Origin: Arthrobacter sp. 131MFCol6.1
GTDB taxonomy: Bacteria; Actinomycetota; Actinomycetes; Actinomycetales; Micrococcaceae
Assembly (NCBI RefSeq): GCF_000374925.1
Contig: NZ_KB895552.1
Span: 1-64,000, forward strand
Direction of reading: 5' to 3'
DNA: 64,000 nt
Positions within the stretch are counted from its first letter, which is position 1, and every line of letters starts with the position of its first letter. Positions 26,350 to 34,268 of this stretch are shown piece after piece. Below the pieces are notes generated by a model that was not told the origin of the DNA, did not search any database, and saw nothing but the letters and a program-made list of their open reading frames with translations. A program made the translations under genes and the position numbers.

Positions 26350-26643
26350 TTACTCGACCGGCTGGAGCCAGGTCAGCACTGAGCCGTCCTCCTCGATGTG
26401 CTCCGCGAGCTCAGCGTTGAAACGCGCGCCATAGGCTGCGCTGATATGTTCCTGGAATGCCGCGTCGCCTTCATAGACCTCGAAGACGAAGTACTCGCGG
26501 GGGTTTCGTTCCCGCGTGTAGGGCATGAATAGCTGGTTGCCCGGTTCGCGGCGGACGTGTTCTGTAAGTTCGCGCATCATCTCGGCAACCCGGCTTTCGC
26601 TGCCGGGCTTGACGGTGAACTCTGCGTAAAGCGTTTTGATCAT
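26350..26643 (-). CDS. ABM-domain (putative quinol monooxygenase) protein
   Basis: 97 residues of the antibiotic biosynthesis monooxygenase dimeric alpha/beta-barrel family: KTLYAEFTVKPGSESRVAEM, EPGNQLFMPYTRERNPREYF and YEGDAAFQEHISAAYGARF. The ATG at 26643 has AAGGGA upstream and starts at the domain edge; another ATG at 26691 overlaps the lacI stop but would add 16 non-conserved residues. It is cotranscribed with lacI. The biochemical role is unknown. Confidence 0.85.
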   Translation of the reverse strand: MIKTLYAEFTVKPGSESRVAEMMRELTEHVRREPGNQLFMPYTRERNPREYFVFEVYEGDAAFQEHISAAYGARFNAELAEHIEEDGSVLTWLQPVE

Positions 26644-26690
26644 GGTTTTCCCTTGTTGTGGATTGGCCGCAGTGGTGGAATTTCGGGTCA

Positions 26691-27740
26691 TCAGGCCGGG
26701 GGGAGCTCCCCGGAGCCGCGCTGGATGAGTTCGGACGGAACGACGTAGGTCTGCGGCGCACTATCGTCGCCGTCGATCCTGGCCAGCAACCGCTCGGCTG
26801 CAAGCATCCCGATCCTCTCGGGATGCTGGGCAATGACCGTGATGCCCGGATCCATCATGTCCGCCAGCGTGAAGTCATCGAACCCTATCAGGGCCACGCG
26901 CTTGCTTAACCCGAGCTCTTTCAGCGCGCGCATGACGCCGAACGTGACGAGGTTCTGGCTGGAGAAGATGGCCGTTGGCGGGTCCTCGGCCGTGAACAGT
27001 TCAAGCGCGGCCAGCCGTGCCGACTCCTCATCGTGCAGTCCGTCGCGGACCGGAACGGTGGATGTTGCAATGCCGGCCCGGCCCAGCTCCTCGATGAAGC
27101 CGCGCCGCCGTTCCCGGGCGGTCTGGATGTCCGTGCGGTCGCCCAGACAGGCAAGCCTGGTATGGCCGTGCGCCACGAGGTGGGCCGCTGCCCTGGCGGC
27201 TCCGACAGCGTTGTCCGTCACCACGGCGTCCGCCTCGATGCCCACGGGTTCACGGTCGATGAACACCATCGGCAGATCGCGGGAGTGTTCCGGAATGACG
27301 TAGGACTGGCTCCGCGCTATGGGAGTCAGGACCAGGCCATCCACCCGCCGGCCGAGGAACGCGGCCACCATGGCTTTTTCCCGTTCGGGGTCGTCGTCGA
27401 GGCTGGCGGCGAAGACGGCGATGCCGCGGGCCGCAAGCGTGTCTTCCAGCGCACGGTGGACCTCGCTGCTGAACGGGTTGGCCACGCTGGGCAGCAGGAG
27501 GCCGATCGAAAGCGTCTGCCGCCCGGTCCGCCGGAGACTCCCGGCCGCCATGTCCAGCTGGTAGTTGAGCTGCTGGGACGCGCCCAGCACGCGCTGCCGG
27601 GTGGCTTCGGAGACGCCTGGCTCGTCGTTCATCACGCGGGAAACCGTCTTGATACCCACTCCTGCCAATGCTGCGACGTGGCGCATCGTGGGGCGATTCT
27701 TCCCGGGGTCCGCTTGGTAACGATTAGACATCGTTGTCAT
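26691..27740 (-). CDS. LacI family repressor of the fructan/fructose locus
   Basis: 349 residues. The HTH is TMRHVAALAGVGIKTVSRVM with the following NDEPGVSEATRQRV; a periplasmic-binding-protein-like sensor domain follows (IGLLLPSVANPFSSEVHRAL, VDGLVLTPIA, ALIGFDDFTLADMMDPGITV). The ATG at 27740 is chosen because AAGGA lies 8 bases upstream; ATGs at 27758 and 27755 are possible. An operator-like GACATCGTTGTC (27727-27738) overlaps the first codons, suggesting autorepression. It is divergent from the fructose ABC operon across a 26-bp dyad. Confidence 0.9.
   Translation of the reverse strand: MTTMSNRYQADPGKNRPTMRHVAALAGVGIKTVSRVMNDEPGVSEATRQRVLGASQQLNYQLDMAAGSLRRTGRQTLSIGLLLPSVANPFSSEVHRALEDTLAARGIAVFAASLDDDPEREKAMVAAFLGRRVDGLVLTPIARSQSYVIPEHSRDLPMVFIDREPVGIEADAVVTDNAVGAARAAAHLVAHGHTRLACLGDRTDIQTARERRRGFIEELGRAGIATSTVPVRDGLHDEESARLAALELFTAEDPPTAIFSSQNLVTFGVMRALKELGLSKRVALIGFDDFTLADMMDPGITVIAQHPERIGMLAAERLLARIDGDDSAPQTYVVPSELIQRGSGELPPA
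27727..27738. promoter_or_regulatory. Operator overlapping the lacI start codons
   Basis: GACATCGTTGTC, the same core as the site at 27805-27816. It covers the first few codons of the repressor, consistent with autoregulation. Confidence 0.6.
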
Positions 27741-27797
27741 CACATCGTCCTTCATCATCGAATTTTCATTGACTCTACCTTGTGACGCTGATTACAT

Positions 27798-27823
27798 GAT
27801 GCCTGACATCGTTGTCAGGCATC
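27798..27823. promoter_or_regulatory. Main operator in the lacI-frcB intergenic region
   Basis: A 26-bp dyad with perfect 11-bp arms (GATGCCTGACA and TGTCAGGCATC) around TCGT. It lies 28 bp upstream of the binding-protein start and 57 bp from the repressor start. It is the longest and most symmetrical of the three sites and is expected to be the high-affinity operator. Confidence 0.8.
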
Positions 27824-27851
27824 GGAAAGTGCCACGAAAACAGGAGATTCA

Positions 27852-28964
27852 ATGTTGAGTTCCAAAGCACCGCGCACCATGACCCACCGCCTGCTCGCCA
27901 TGGGCGCAGTTCTGACCCTCGGCACCCTCAGCCTTGCCGCCTGCGGCGGAACCCCCGCGGCCAACCCCGGCAGCTCGGCCGCCGAAAAGGTCGGTGTCTC
28001 CCTGATCGTGAAGACGACGACCAACCCTTTCTTCGTCTCTATGCAGGACGGCGCGAAGAAGGCGGCCGAGGCCGGCGGCGTGGACCTCAAGCTCGCAGCC
28101 GGCAAGGCTGACGGCGACGAGGACACCCAGATCCAGGCCATCGAGAACGCCATCTCCAAAGGCGACAAGGGCATCCTGATCACCCCCAACGGCCCGTCCG
28201 TAGTGGACGCCCTGAAGAAGGCCAAGGACGCCGGGCTCTTCGTTATCGCTCTGGACACCCCGCCGGATCCCGCCGACGCCGCCGACATCACGTTTGCCAC
28301 GGACAACTTCGCCGCCGGCGAGCTGATCGGCAAATGGACCGCAGCCCAGCTGGACGGGAAAAAAGCGACCATTGCCCTCGTCGATCTCTTTGACGACAAG
28401 GTCGTCTCAGTTGACTACAACCGGGACCAGGGCTTCCTGACCGGCCTCGGTATCGACACCGCCGACAAAAAGAAGAACGGCGACGAAGCCAAGACCGGCA
28501 AGTACACCGGCGGCAAGGGCGGCGACTATGAGATCGTCGGCAGCCAGGCCTCCCAGGGCGCCGAAGACGGCGGACGCACCGCCATGGAAACCCTCCTCGC
28601 CAAGAACCCGAACATCAACGTCGTTTACACCATCAACGAACCTGCAGCAGCGGGTGCTTTCGAGGCACTGAAGGCCGCCGGCAAGGAAAAGGACGTCCTG
28701 GTCGTCTCGGTGGACGGCGGCTGCACCGGCGTGAACAACGTCAAGTCCGGCGTTATCGGCGCCACGGCCCAGCAGTACCCGGTCAAGATGGCCGAACTGG
28801 GCGTCAAGGCCATCGTTGACCTCGCCAAGACCGGCCAGAAGCCGGCCAACTCACCGGGGCTGGACTTCTACAACACCGGCGTCGAGCTCGTTACAGACAA
28901 GCCGGCCGACGGCGTCAAGAGCATCACCACCACCGAAGCCTCCGACATCTGCTGGGGAAAGTAG
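27852..28964 (+). CDS. frcB: Fructose-type ABC transporter substrate-binding lipoprotein
   Basis: 370 residues. A lipoprotein signal (LLAMGAVLTLGTLSLAACGG, lipobox LAAC) is followed by a ribose/fructose-type periplasmic binding protein (VGVSLIVKTTTNPFFVSMQD, ENAISKGDKGILITPNG, FATDNFAAGELIGKW). Overall it resembles FrcB of Sinorhizobium. CAGGAGATTCA gives the ribosome site. The fructokinase and fructanases nearby support fructose as ligand, but ribose-family proteins vary. Confidence 0.9.
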   Translation: MLSSKAPRTMTHRLLAMGAVLTLGTLSLAACGGTPAANPGSSAAEKVGVSLIVKTTTNPFFVSMQDGAKKAAEAGGVDLKLAAGKADGDEDTQIQAIENAISKGDKGILITPNGPSVVDALKKAKDAGLFVIALDTPPDPADAADITFATDNFAAGELIGKWTAAQLDGKKATIALVDLFDDKVVSVDYNRDQGFLTGLGIDTADKKKNGDEAKTGKYTGGKGGDYEIVGSQASQGAEDGGRTAMETLLAKNPNINVVYTINEPAAAGAFEALKAAGKEKDVLVVSVDGGCTGVNNVKSGVIGATAQQYPVKMAELGVKAIVDLAKTGQKPANSPGLDFYNTGVELVTDKPADGVKSITTTEASDICWGK

Positions 28965-28985
28965 CCCCCACCCAGCTTCACTGCG

Positions 28986-29022
28986 GGCGGGGAGGCCGGA
29001 GCCCGCTATCGGCCTCCCCGCC
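28986..29022 (+). terminator. Attenuator-like hairpin between binding protein and permease
   Basis: Perfect 13-bp arms GGCGGGGAGGCCG and CGGCCTCCCCGCC with an 11-nt loop in the 115-bp gap after frcB. Such hairpins commonly stabilise or partly terminate the binding-protein message so that more of it is made than of the membrane genes. Confidence 0.7.
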
Positions 29023-29079
29023 CCGCACCTACCGAGCTAGGGCCGCCCTAGCAACCATCACGGAAGATCAGGACCAATC

Positions 29080-30126
29080 GTGACCCAGCAACAGACCGCA
29101 GGCCCGCCCAGCGCCGGGCATGCCGACCTGGCGGAGGAATTCCTTGACCGCCAGACACCGCTCAGCCGGATACGCAATATCCTCCACCGCTACCCCGCCG
29201 TCAGCCCCGCCCTCGTACTTCTCATCTCGGTGGTCGTGTTCGGCCTCCTCAATGACAGGTTCCTGCGGGTTGAAAACCTCTCCCTGATCACCCAGCAGGT
29301 CTCCGTCGTCGGCACCCTGGCCATCGCCCAGACCCTCATCATTCTCACCGCAGGCATCGACCTTTCCGTCGGCGCCGTCATGATCCTTTCGTCCATGGTC
29401 ATGGCCCAACTCGCTGTCAACAACGGAGTGCCTGCGCCAATCGCGCTGCTCGCGGGCTTGGTCGTCGGACTCGCCGCCGGAGCACTCAACGGATTCCTGG
29501 TTACCCGGTTCCGGCTCCCGCCGTTCATCGTCACCCTGGGCACGCTGAACATCTTCATCGCCCTGACGCTGCTCTATTCCAACGGCGCGACAGTGCGCGG
29601 CTCGGCCATGCCGCCCCTGCTGACTTGGACCGGAACCACATTCCCGGTGGGCCCGGTCAGGATCTCCACCGGCGTCGTCGTGATGCTCCTGCTCTACATC
29701 GCCATCGCGTTCATCCTCGGCAAAACCGCCTGGGGCCGGCACGTCTACGCCGTGGGCGATGACAAGGAAGCCGCCCGCCTGGCCGGCATCGCCGTCAGCA
29801 AAGTCCTCATGAGCGTCTACCTCGCCGCCGGCGCCGTCCTGGCCGTCGGCGCCTGGATCCAGATCGGCCGCACCAACGCAGCCAGCCCCAACGCCGGCGT
29901 CGACCTGAATCTGGACTCCATCACCGCCGTGGTCATCGGCGGAACCAGTCTCTTCGGCGGTCGCGGGTCGGTCTGGGGAACCCTCCTGGGCGCCCTGATC
30001 GTCGGCGTCTTCCGCAACGGACTCTCCCTCGCAGGCCTTGACGTGCTCTACCAGACCCTCGCCGTGGGCGTCCTCATCATCCTCGCTGTGTCCATCGACC
30101 AGTGGATCCGAAAGGTGAAATCATGA
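29080..30126 (+). CDS. frcC: Fructose-type ABC transporter permease
   Basis: 348 residues with about 10 membrane segments and a GTG start preceded by CAGGA. IILTAGIDLSVGAVMILSSM and GTNAASPNAGVD-like and GGTSLFGGRGSVWGTLLGAL stretches are hallmarks of RbsC/FrcC-type permeases, which work as homodimers. It overlaps the ATP-binding gene by 4 bp (ATGA). Confidence 0.92.
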   Translation: MTQQQTAGPPSAGHADLAEEFLDRQTPLSRIRNILHRYPAVSPALVLLISVVVFGLLNDRFLRVENLSLITQQVSVVGTLAIAQTLIILTAGIDLSVGAVMILSSMVMAQLAVNNGVPAPIALLAGLVVGLAAGALNGFLVTRFRLPPFIVTLGTLNIFIALTLLYSNGATVRGSAMPPLLTWTGTTFPVGPVRISTGVVVMLLLYIAIAFILGKTAWGRHVYAVGDDKEAARLAGIAVSKVLMSVYLAAGAVLAVGAWIQIGRTNAASPNAGVDLNLDSITAVVIGGTSLFGGRGSVWGTLLGALIVGVFRNGLSLAGLDVLYQTLAVGVLIILAVSIDQWIRKVKS

Positions 30127-30917
30127 CCTCCACCCACCTGGAGCCGGCCGGAACCCAAGTACGCCAGCCCATCCTGCAGGCCCGGAACCTCGTCAAGACC
30201 TTCGGCCGCGTCGTAGGCCTGGACGGCGTCAGCCTGGACCTGTACCCGGGTGAAGTCTTGGCGATCATCGGCGACAACGGTGCAGGCAAGTCCACGCTGA
30301 TCAAGTGCCTCACCGGTGCTGAGATTCCGGATACGGGCGAGCTGATGGTGTCCGGGCAGCCCGTCCACTTCAAACGCCCCCAGGACGCCCGTGCCCACGG
30401 CATCGAAACGGTGTACCAGAACCTGGCGGTCTCGCCGGCTCTGGACGTCGCCTCCAACCTGTTCCTGGGCCGGGAGGAAAGGCGTGCGGGACTCCTCGGG
30501 AGCGTGTTCCGGATGCTTGACACCAAAGGCATGCGCACGAAGGCCAGGCAGGAGTTGACCCGGCTGGGAATCTCCACGCTCCAGGACGTCACGGTGCCGG
30601 TGGAGAACCTGTCCGGCGGCCAGCGCCAGGCTGTCGCCGTGGCCCGCGCCGCGGCCTTCGGTTCAAAGGTGGTCGTGCTCGACGAACCAACGGCGGCACT
30701 CGGCGTCCGGGAATCGAACCAGGTCCTGCAGCTGGTCCGGGACCTCCGGGACCGTGGCCTGCCAGTCATCCTGATCAGCCACAACATGCCCCACGTGTTT
30801 GACGTGGCGGACAGGATCCACATCCAGCGCCTCGGCAAATGCGCTGCCACCATCACCCCGCAATCACACACCATGACCGATGCAGTTGCGATCATGACCG
30901 GTGCAGCCACCGCCTGA
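30123..30917 (+). CDS. frcA: Fructose-type ABC transporter ATP-binding protein
   Basis: 264 residues with Walker A GDNGAGKST, signature LSGGQRQ and Walker B VVVLDEPTAA. Only one nucleotide-binding domain is present, as in FrcA of Sinorhizobium meliloti and unlike the two-domain RbsA/XylG proteins; length and organisation therefore favour the Frc subfamily. The start overlaps the permease stop. Confidence 0.92.
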   Translation: MTSTHLEPAGTQVRQPILQARNLVKTFGRVVGLDGVSLDLYPGEVLAIIGDNGAGKSTLIKCLTGAEIPDTGELMVSGQPVHFKRPQDARAHGIETVYQNLAVSPALDVASNLFLGREERRAGLLGSVFRMLDTKGMRTKARQELTRLGISTLQDVTVPVENLSGGQRQAVAVARAAAFGSKVVVLDEPTAALGVRESNQVLQLVRDLRDRGLPVILISHNMPHVFDVADRIHIQRLGKCAATITPQSHTMTDAVAIMTGAATA

Positions 30918-30934
30918 ACAACTGCTGCGCTTAT

Positions 30935-30972
30935 GTCAGTCCGCGGATCCGGTTGCCGGTCCGCGGACTGAC
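30935..30972 (+). terminator. Hairpin after the ABC transporter genes
   Basis: 13-bp arms GTCAGTCCGCGGA and TCCGCGGACTGAC, with additional CCGG pairing in the loop region. No T-run follows. It separates frcA from the fructokinase gene by a probable partial terminator. Confidence 0.65.
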
Positions 30973-31019
30973 GCGGCTCTGAACCAGCTCCGCTATCAGC
31001 TTCCCACGAGAGACACACC

Positions 31020-32012
31020 ATGGATTACCTCAAAACAGCCCGGCCCGGCGCTCACCAATCCCCCGACGTCATGGTCGTAGGCGAAGCGCTGATCGACGTG
31101 GTCACAATGTCGCATGGCACTGTGGAACACCCCGGCGGCTCACCGGCCAACGTCGCCTACGGACTCGGCCGCCTCGGCGTAACAACAGGTCTGCTCACGG
31201 CCATTGGCCCGGACGCGCGGGGAGACTCTATCGAAACTCATCTCCGCAGCGCCGGAGTCGTACTTCTGCCCGGATCAAGATCCCTCACCCGGACGGCATC
31301 GGCAACAGCAACCCTTGAACCGGACGGCTCCGCCAGGTACGACTTCGACATCACCTGGGACCTTGCCCCAGCAGTCCCCGCCTTCGTCCCCAAAATACTG
31401 CACACCGGTTCCATCGCCACTTTCCTCAAACCCGGTGCCGGTGCGGTGAGATCACTGCTCGAACAGGCCCACAGAGACTGCATGATCACCTACGATCCCA
31501 ACATCAGGCCGGCCCTGCTCGGCAGCCATGCAGAAGCGAAAGCCACCTTCGAAGAGCTCGTGCCCTTAACCGACGTCGTCAAACTCAGCGACGAAGACGC
31601 CCAATGGCTGTACCCCCAAAAAAGCCTGGACGAAACCGCGGCCCACATCCTCGGTTTGGGCACCGGACTTACCGTCATCACCAAGGGCGCCGACGGCTCA
31701 CAATTCACCACCTCCGCCGCTAACATCAGCATTCCTGCCGTGAAGTCCAAGGTTGCCGACACCATCGGCGCCGGGGACTCTTACATGTCCGCCCTGATCC
31801 TGGGCTTTCTCACCCGAGGAACCGAAGGCTTCGCCCCGGCTGTCCTGGAGCAGCTTGGACACACCGCAGCTGCAGCCGCGGCCATTACCGTTCAGCGCCC
31901 GGGAGCGAACCCTCCGACCCTGGAAGAACTCGACATCGCCGTCGAAGCCCATCCCTTGGCCCAGTACACCGGCTCCCGAAGCACATGCCCAGTCCTAACG
32001 CGGCCCGTATGA
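31020..32012 (+). CDS. Fructokinase-like PfkB family carbohydrate kinase
   Basis: 330 residues. The first PfkB signature is VEHPGGSPANVAYGLGRLG and the second is VADTIGAGDSYMSALILGF with the catalytic Asp in DTIGAGD. Family members of this length phosphorylate fructose, ribose or nucleosides with ATP. Being the last gene after frcBCA, it most likely makes fructose-6-phosphate from imported fructose. The ribosome site is weak (ACGAGAG). Confidence 0.88.
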   Translation: MDYLKTARPGAHQSPDVMVVGEALIDVVTMSHGTVEHPGGSPANVAYGLGRLGVTTGLLTAIGPDARGDSIETHLRSAGVVLLPGSRSLTRTASATATLEPDGSARYDFDITWDLAPAVPAFVPKILHTGSIATFLKPGAGAVRSLLEQAHRDCMITYDPNIRPALLGSHAEAKATFEELVPLTDVVKLSDEDAQWLYPQKSLDETAAHILGLGTGLTVITKGADGSQFTTSAANISIPAVKSKVADTIGAGDSYMSALILGFLTRGTEGFAPAVLEQLGHTAAAAAAITVQRPGANPPTLEELDIAVEAHPLAQYTGSRSTCPVLTRPV

Positions 32013-32101
32013 CGGTCCCCCACCGTGCTCTTTGGACGGGCCTGGCAGTTTGCGAGGCGTGGAAAAATGCTGCAGGTACGTTCGGACGTGACTGCGTCTG
32101 A

Positions 32102-32133
32102 CGACGACGGAGGCAAAGTCCCGTCCGTCGTCG
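32102..32133. terminator. Hairpin between fructokinase and GH32 genes
   Basis: 10-bp arms CGACGACGGA and TCCGTCGTCG with a 12-nt loop, in the 156-bp gap between convergent gene ends. Probably a bidirectional terminator. Confidence 0.6.
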
Positions 32134-32168
32134 CCAAAGCCCGGAAGGACGAGCTGCCTAAGTGCTGT

Positions 32169-34148
32169 TCACTGCGTGCCGGCCAGCCGTCGGTAGCTGA
32201 AGGACTTCATGGTCAGCGTGCCGCCCGCGGTGACGGCTTTGATGCCCGGCGTCCCCGCGGTAGGGAAAACGAGTGAGGTCAGGGTCTTTTCGCCGCCGTT
32301 GATGAAAACTTCAACCGAGCAATAGTCGACGAATATCGTGAGCTCCACCGTGCCGTTCCGCGCTGGGCTGGCTGCGCGTCGCATGGCCCGATAGTCCGGG
32401 CTGAGTTCGGCCTTGCCGGTGGCGGCAGCATCCGTCTCGCGGGAGATGAAGGCCGATTCGTTGGCAAAGTCGTATCCGACAGTCGCGAACGTTCCCGCGT
32501 CGCTTCCGAGCTCGATTCTCGCAACGGAACCGTCGTCCTGCGCCGTCCGATCGAGAGTCACATCGAGCCGGTATGCCCCGCTCTCCGGAGCCGGCAGCTG
32601 TCCTGCGCCGTCCGGTGTCATTCGGCGTTCCCCGGTGGTTGCCACCGGGCCTTCAATGGACTTCATGGCCGGGGTGGGGCTCGACACCAGCGTTGGCTTT
32701 CCCGAGATTGTTTCCAGCCGTATGTCGCGCACAAGGGAATCGGCGCCGCCGTGCCAGTCCTCGGTGGGCAACTGCCGGGCGTACGCCCAGTTGTTCATCC
32801 ACCCGATGGCGTGCCGGGAGGACATCCGCTGGCTTTCGGTGAGTCTCGGATCATCCCAGGTCACGGCGGCGTAGAAGTCGGAGCCGGCGTCGAGCCACTG
32901 GTGCGGCTCGTCGGACGGGGTGAACCGGGTCCCGTCCCAGGTTCCGGTCCAGTAGGCGACGCCGGTGGTGAAGCCCTCGTCGCTCCCGTTGGCGCTGGCG
33001 GCCAGGACCCAGGTCCGTTTGGATGGATCACCGTCGAGATCCAGCTGGAAGAGGTCCGGGCATTCGAGGGTGCCAAGACCGTTGCGTTCGATGCCGGAGG
33101 CGTAGTGCCAGTTCTTCAGGTCCGGCGAGGTATACATGCCGATCTTTTCGCCTTCGGCCAGGGCCATCACCCATTGGCCGTGGGCGTCATCGCGGATGAT
33201 CTTAGGATCCCGCCAGTCCGGTTCGCCGGGGTTTTCCATGACCGGGTTCTGCGCATACGCGGTGAAGGAGTATCCGTTGTCGGTGGAATAGAACAGCGAC
33301 TGCCGCTGGATTCCCTGGTCCTGTTGCGTCATGATCGCGATGACGGCTCCCTTGCCAAAGCCGGCGGAATTGTCGTGGTCCACCACGGCACTTCCGGTTT
33401 CGATGTCGCCCAGCCCGTTTTGGTACTTGGCGATCGCCACCCCCTCGTCCTTCCAGTGCACCAGGTCTGTGCTGGTCAGGTGGTACCACTCGGTGCCGTT
33501 CTCCTTCGGGTACCCGGCGTTGTAGAGGTAGTAGTAGTGCCAGACGCCGTCGAGCAGGATCGGACGCTGCGGATCATTCATCCAGTTCTTCCCGGGGGTG
33601 ATGTGATAGCCCGGCCGGAACTCGGATGCCCCCTCGGGCCGGTCGAAAGCCGCGACGGCGGGCGCCGAAGTCGGCTGTTGCACGCCCAGATCCGCGAGCA
33701 TGGACCCGACGGCTTCGGAGGTCATGCAGTCCGGGCGGACGACCTCACCGGATCCCGCACGGACCACCCGGTCCTCCTGGCTGGACATCACGTCGACGTC
33801 GCCTCCGGTCCGCGCGGCTGCCACCCACCCGTCGGGGCATGCGATGCTTCGCACGTCCGCCACACCCTCGGTCCGGATCGGATGCGCCAGCTGCTCAAGG
33901 GTGCGGTCACCGCTGCTGAGCCAATAGGAGCCGTAAATCCCCCGGGATTCCTTGGCTTCGGTCTGGGCGTCGGCGACGCTCCGGAGTGCCTGCTCGGCGT
34001 GCCTCTGGACACCCGGACGGGTTGCCGCCGAAGGGACCAGCGCCAGCGCGACCAGGACGGCCGCGGCCGCTGCTGCCACCGCTATCCAGATCGTCCGGCG
34101 GCTCGGCCTTCCGTGTTTCAGCGCCGGCGGGCGTACGAGGTTTTTCAT
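32169..34148 (-). CDS. Membrane-anchored GH32 fructanase with NDPQ variant motif
   Basis: 659 residues. A single N-terminal membrane helix (about 18-41) follows a basic start and has no cleavage site. Residues about 46-145 look pilin-like: a long helix, then beta strands ending in Cys141. The GH32 domain starts near 175 with WMNDPQRP (Asp192) in place of the usual WMNDPNG, followed by WRDPK (Asp314) and LECPD (Glu362), and then the C-terminal beta-sandwich. From memory, the DPQRP form with HYYYLYN occurs in levan fructotransferase/levanbiohydrolase-type GH32 proteins, so a disaccharide or difructose anhydride product is possible. Catalytic triad is complete. Confidence 0.9.
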   Translation of the reverse strand: MKNLVRPPALKHGRPSRRTIWIAVAAAAAAVLVALALVPSAATRPGVQRHAEQALRSVADAQTEAKESRGIYGSYWLSSGDRTLEQLAHPIRTEGVADVRSIACPDGWVAAARTGGDVDVMSSQEDRVVRAGSGEVVRPDCMTSEAVGSMLADLGVQQPTSAPAVAAFDRPEGASEFRPGYHITPGKNWMNDPQRPILLDGVWHYYYLYNAGYPKENGTEWYHLTSTDLVHWKDEGVAIAKYQNGLGDIETGSAVVDHDNSAGFGKGAVIAIMTQQDQGIQRQSLFYSTDNGYSFTAYAQNPVMENPGEPDWRDPKIIRDDAHGQWVMALAEGEKIGMYTSPDLKNWHYASGIERNGLGTLECPDLFQLDLDGDPSKRTWVLAASANGSDEGFTTGVAYWTGTWDGTRFTPSDEPHQWLDAGSDFYAAVTWDDPRLTESQRMSSRHAIGWMNNWAYARQLPTEDWHGGADSLVRDIRLETISGKPTLVSSPTPAMKSIEGPVATTGERRMTPDGAGQLPAPESGAYRLDVTLDRTAQDDGSVARIELGSDAGTFATVGYDFANESAFISRETDAAATGKAELSPDYRAMRRAASPARNGTVELTIFVDYCSVEVFINGGEKTLTSLVFPTAGTPGIKAVTAGGTLTMKSFSYRRLAGTQ

Positions 34149-34213
34149 GATTCAACATTCCTGGTTCTGGTGAAAGCCATCCCGCCTCAGCTGGGGCCTG
34201 CAGGTGCGGGAGA

Positions 34214-34244
34214 CGGAAGCGCCCGGAGAATCCGGGCGCTTCCG
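34214..34244 (-). terminator. Terminator after levansucrase
   Basis: Perfect 13-bp arms CGGAAGCGCCCGG and CCGGGCGCTTCCG with a 5-nt loop, 24 bp after the levansucrase stop and upstream of the GH32 gene on the same strand. It suggests the two genes are transcribed separately or with attenuation. Confidence 0.75.
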
Positions 34245-34268
34245 CCTCAGGACTGCCCTACTGCACTA

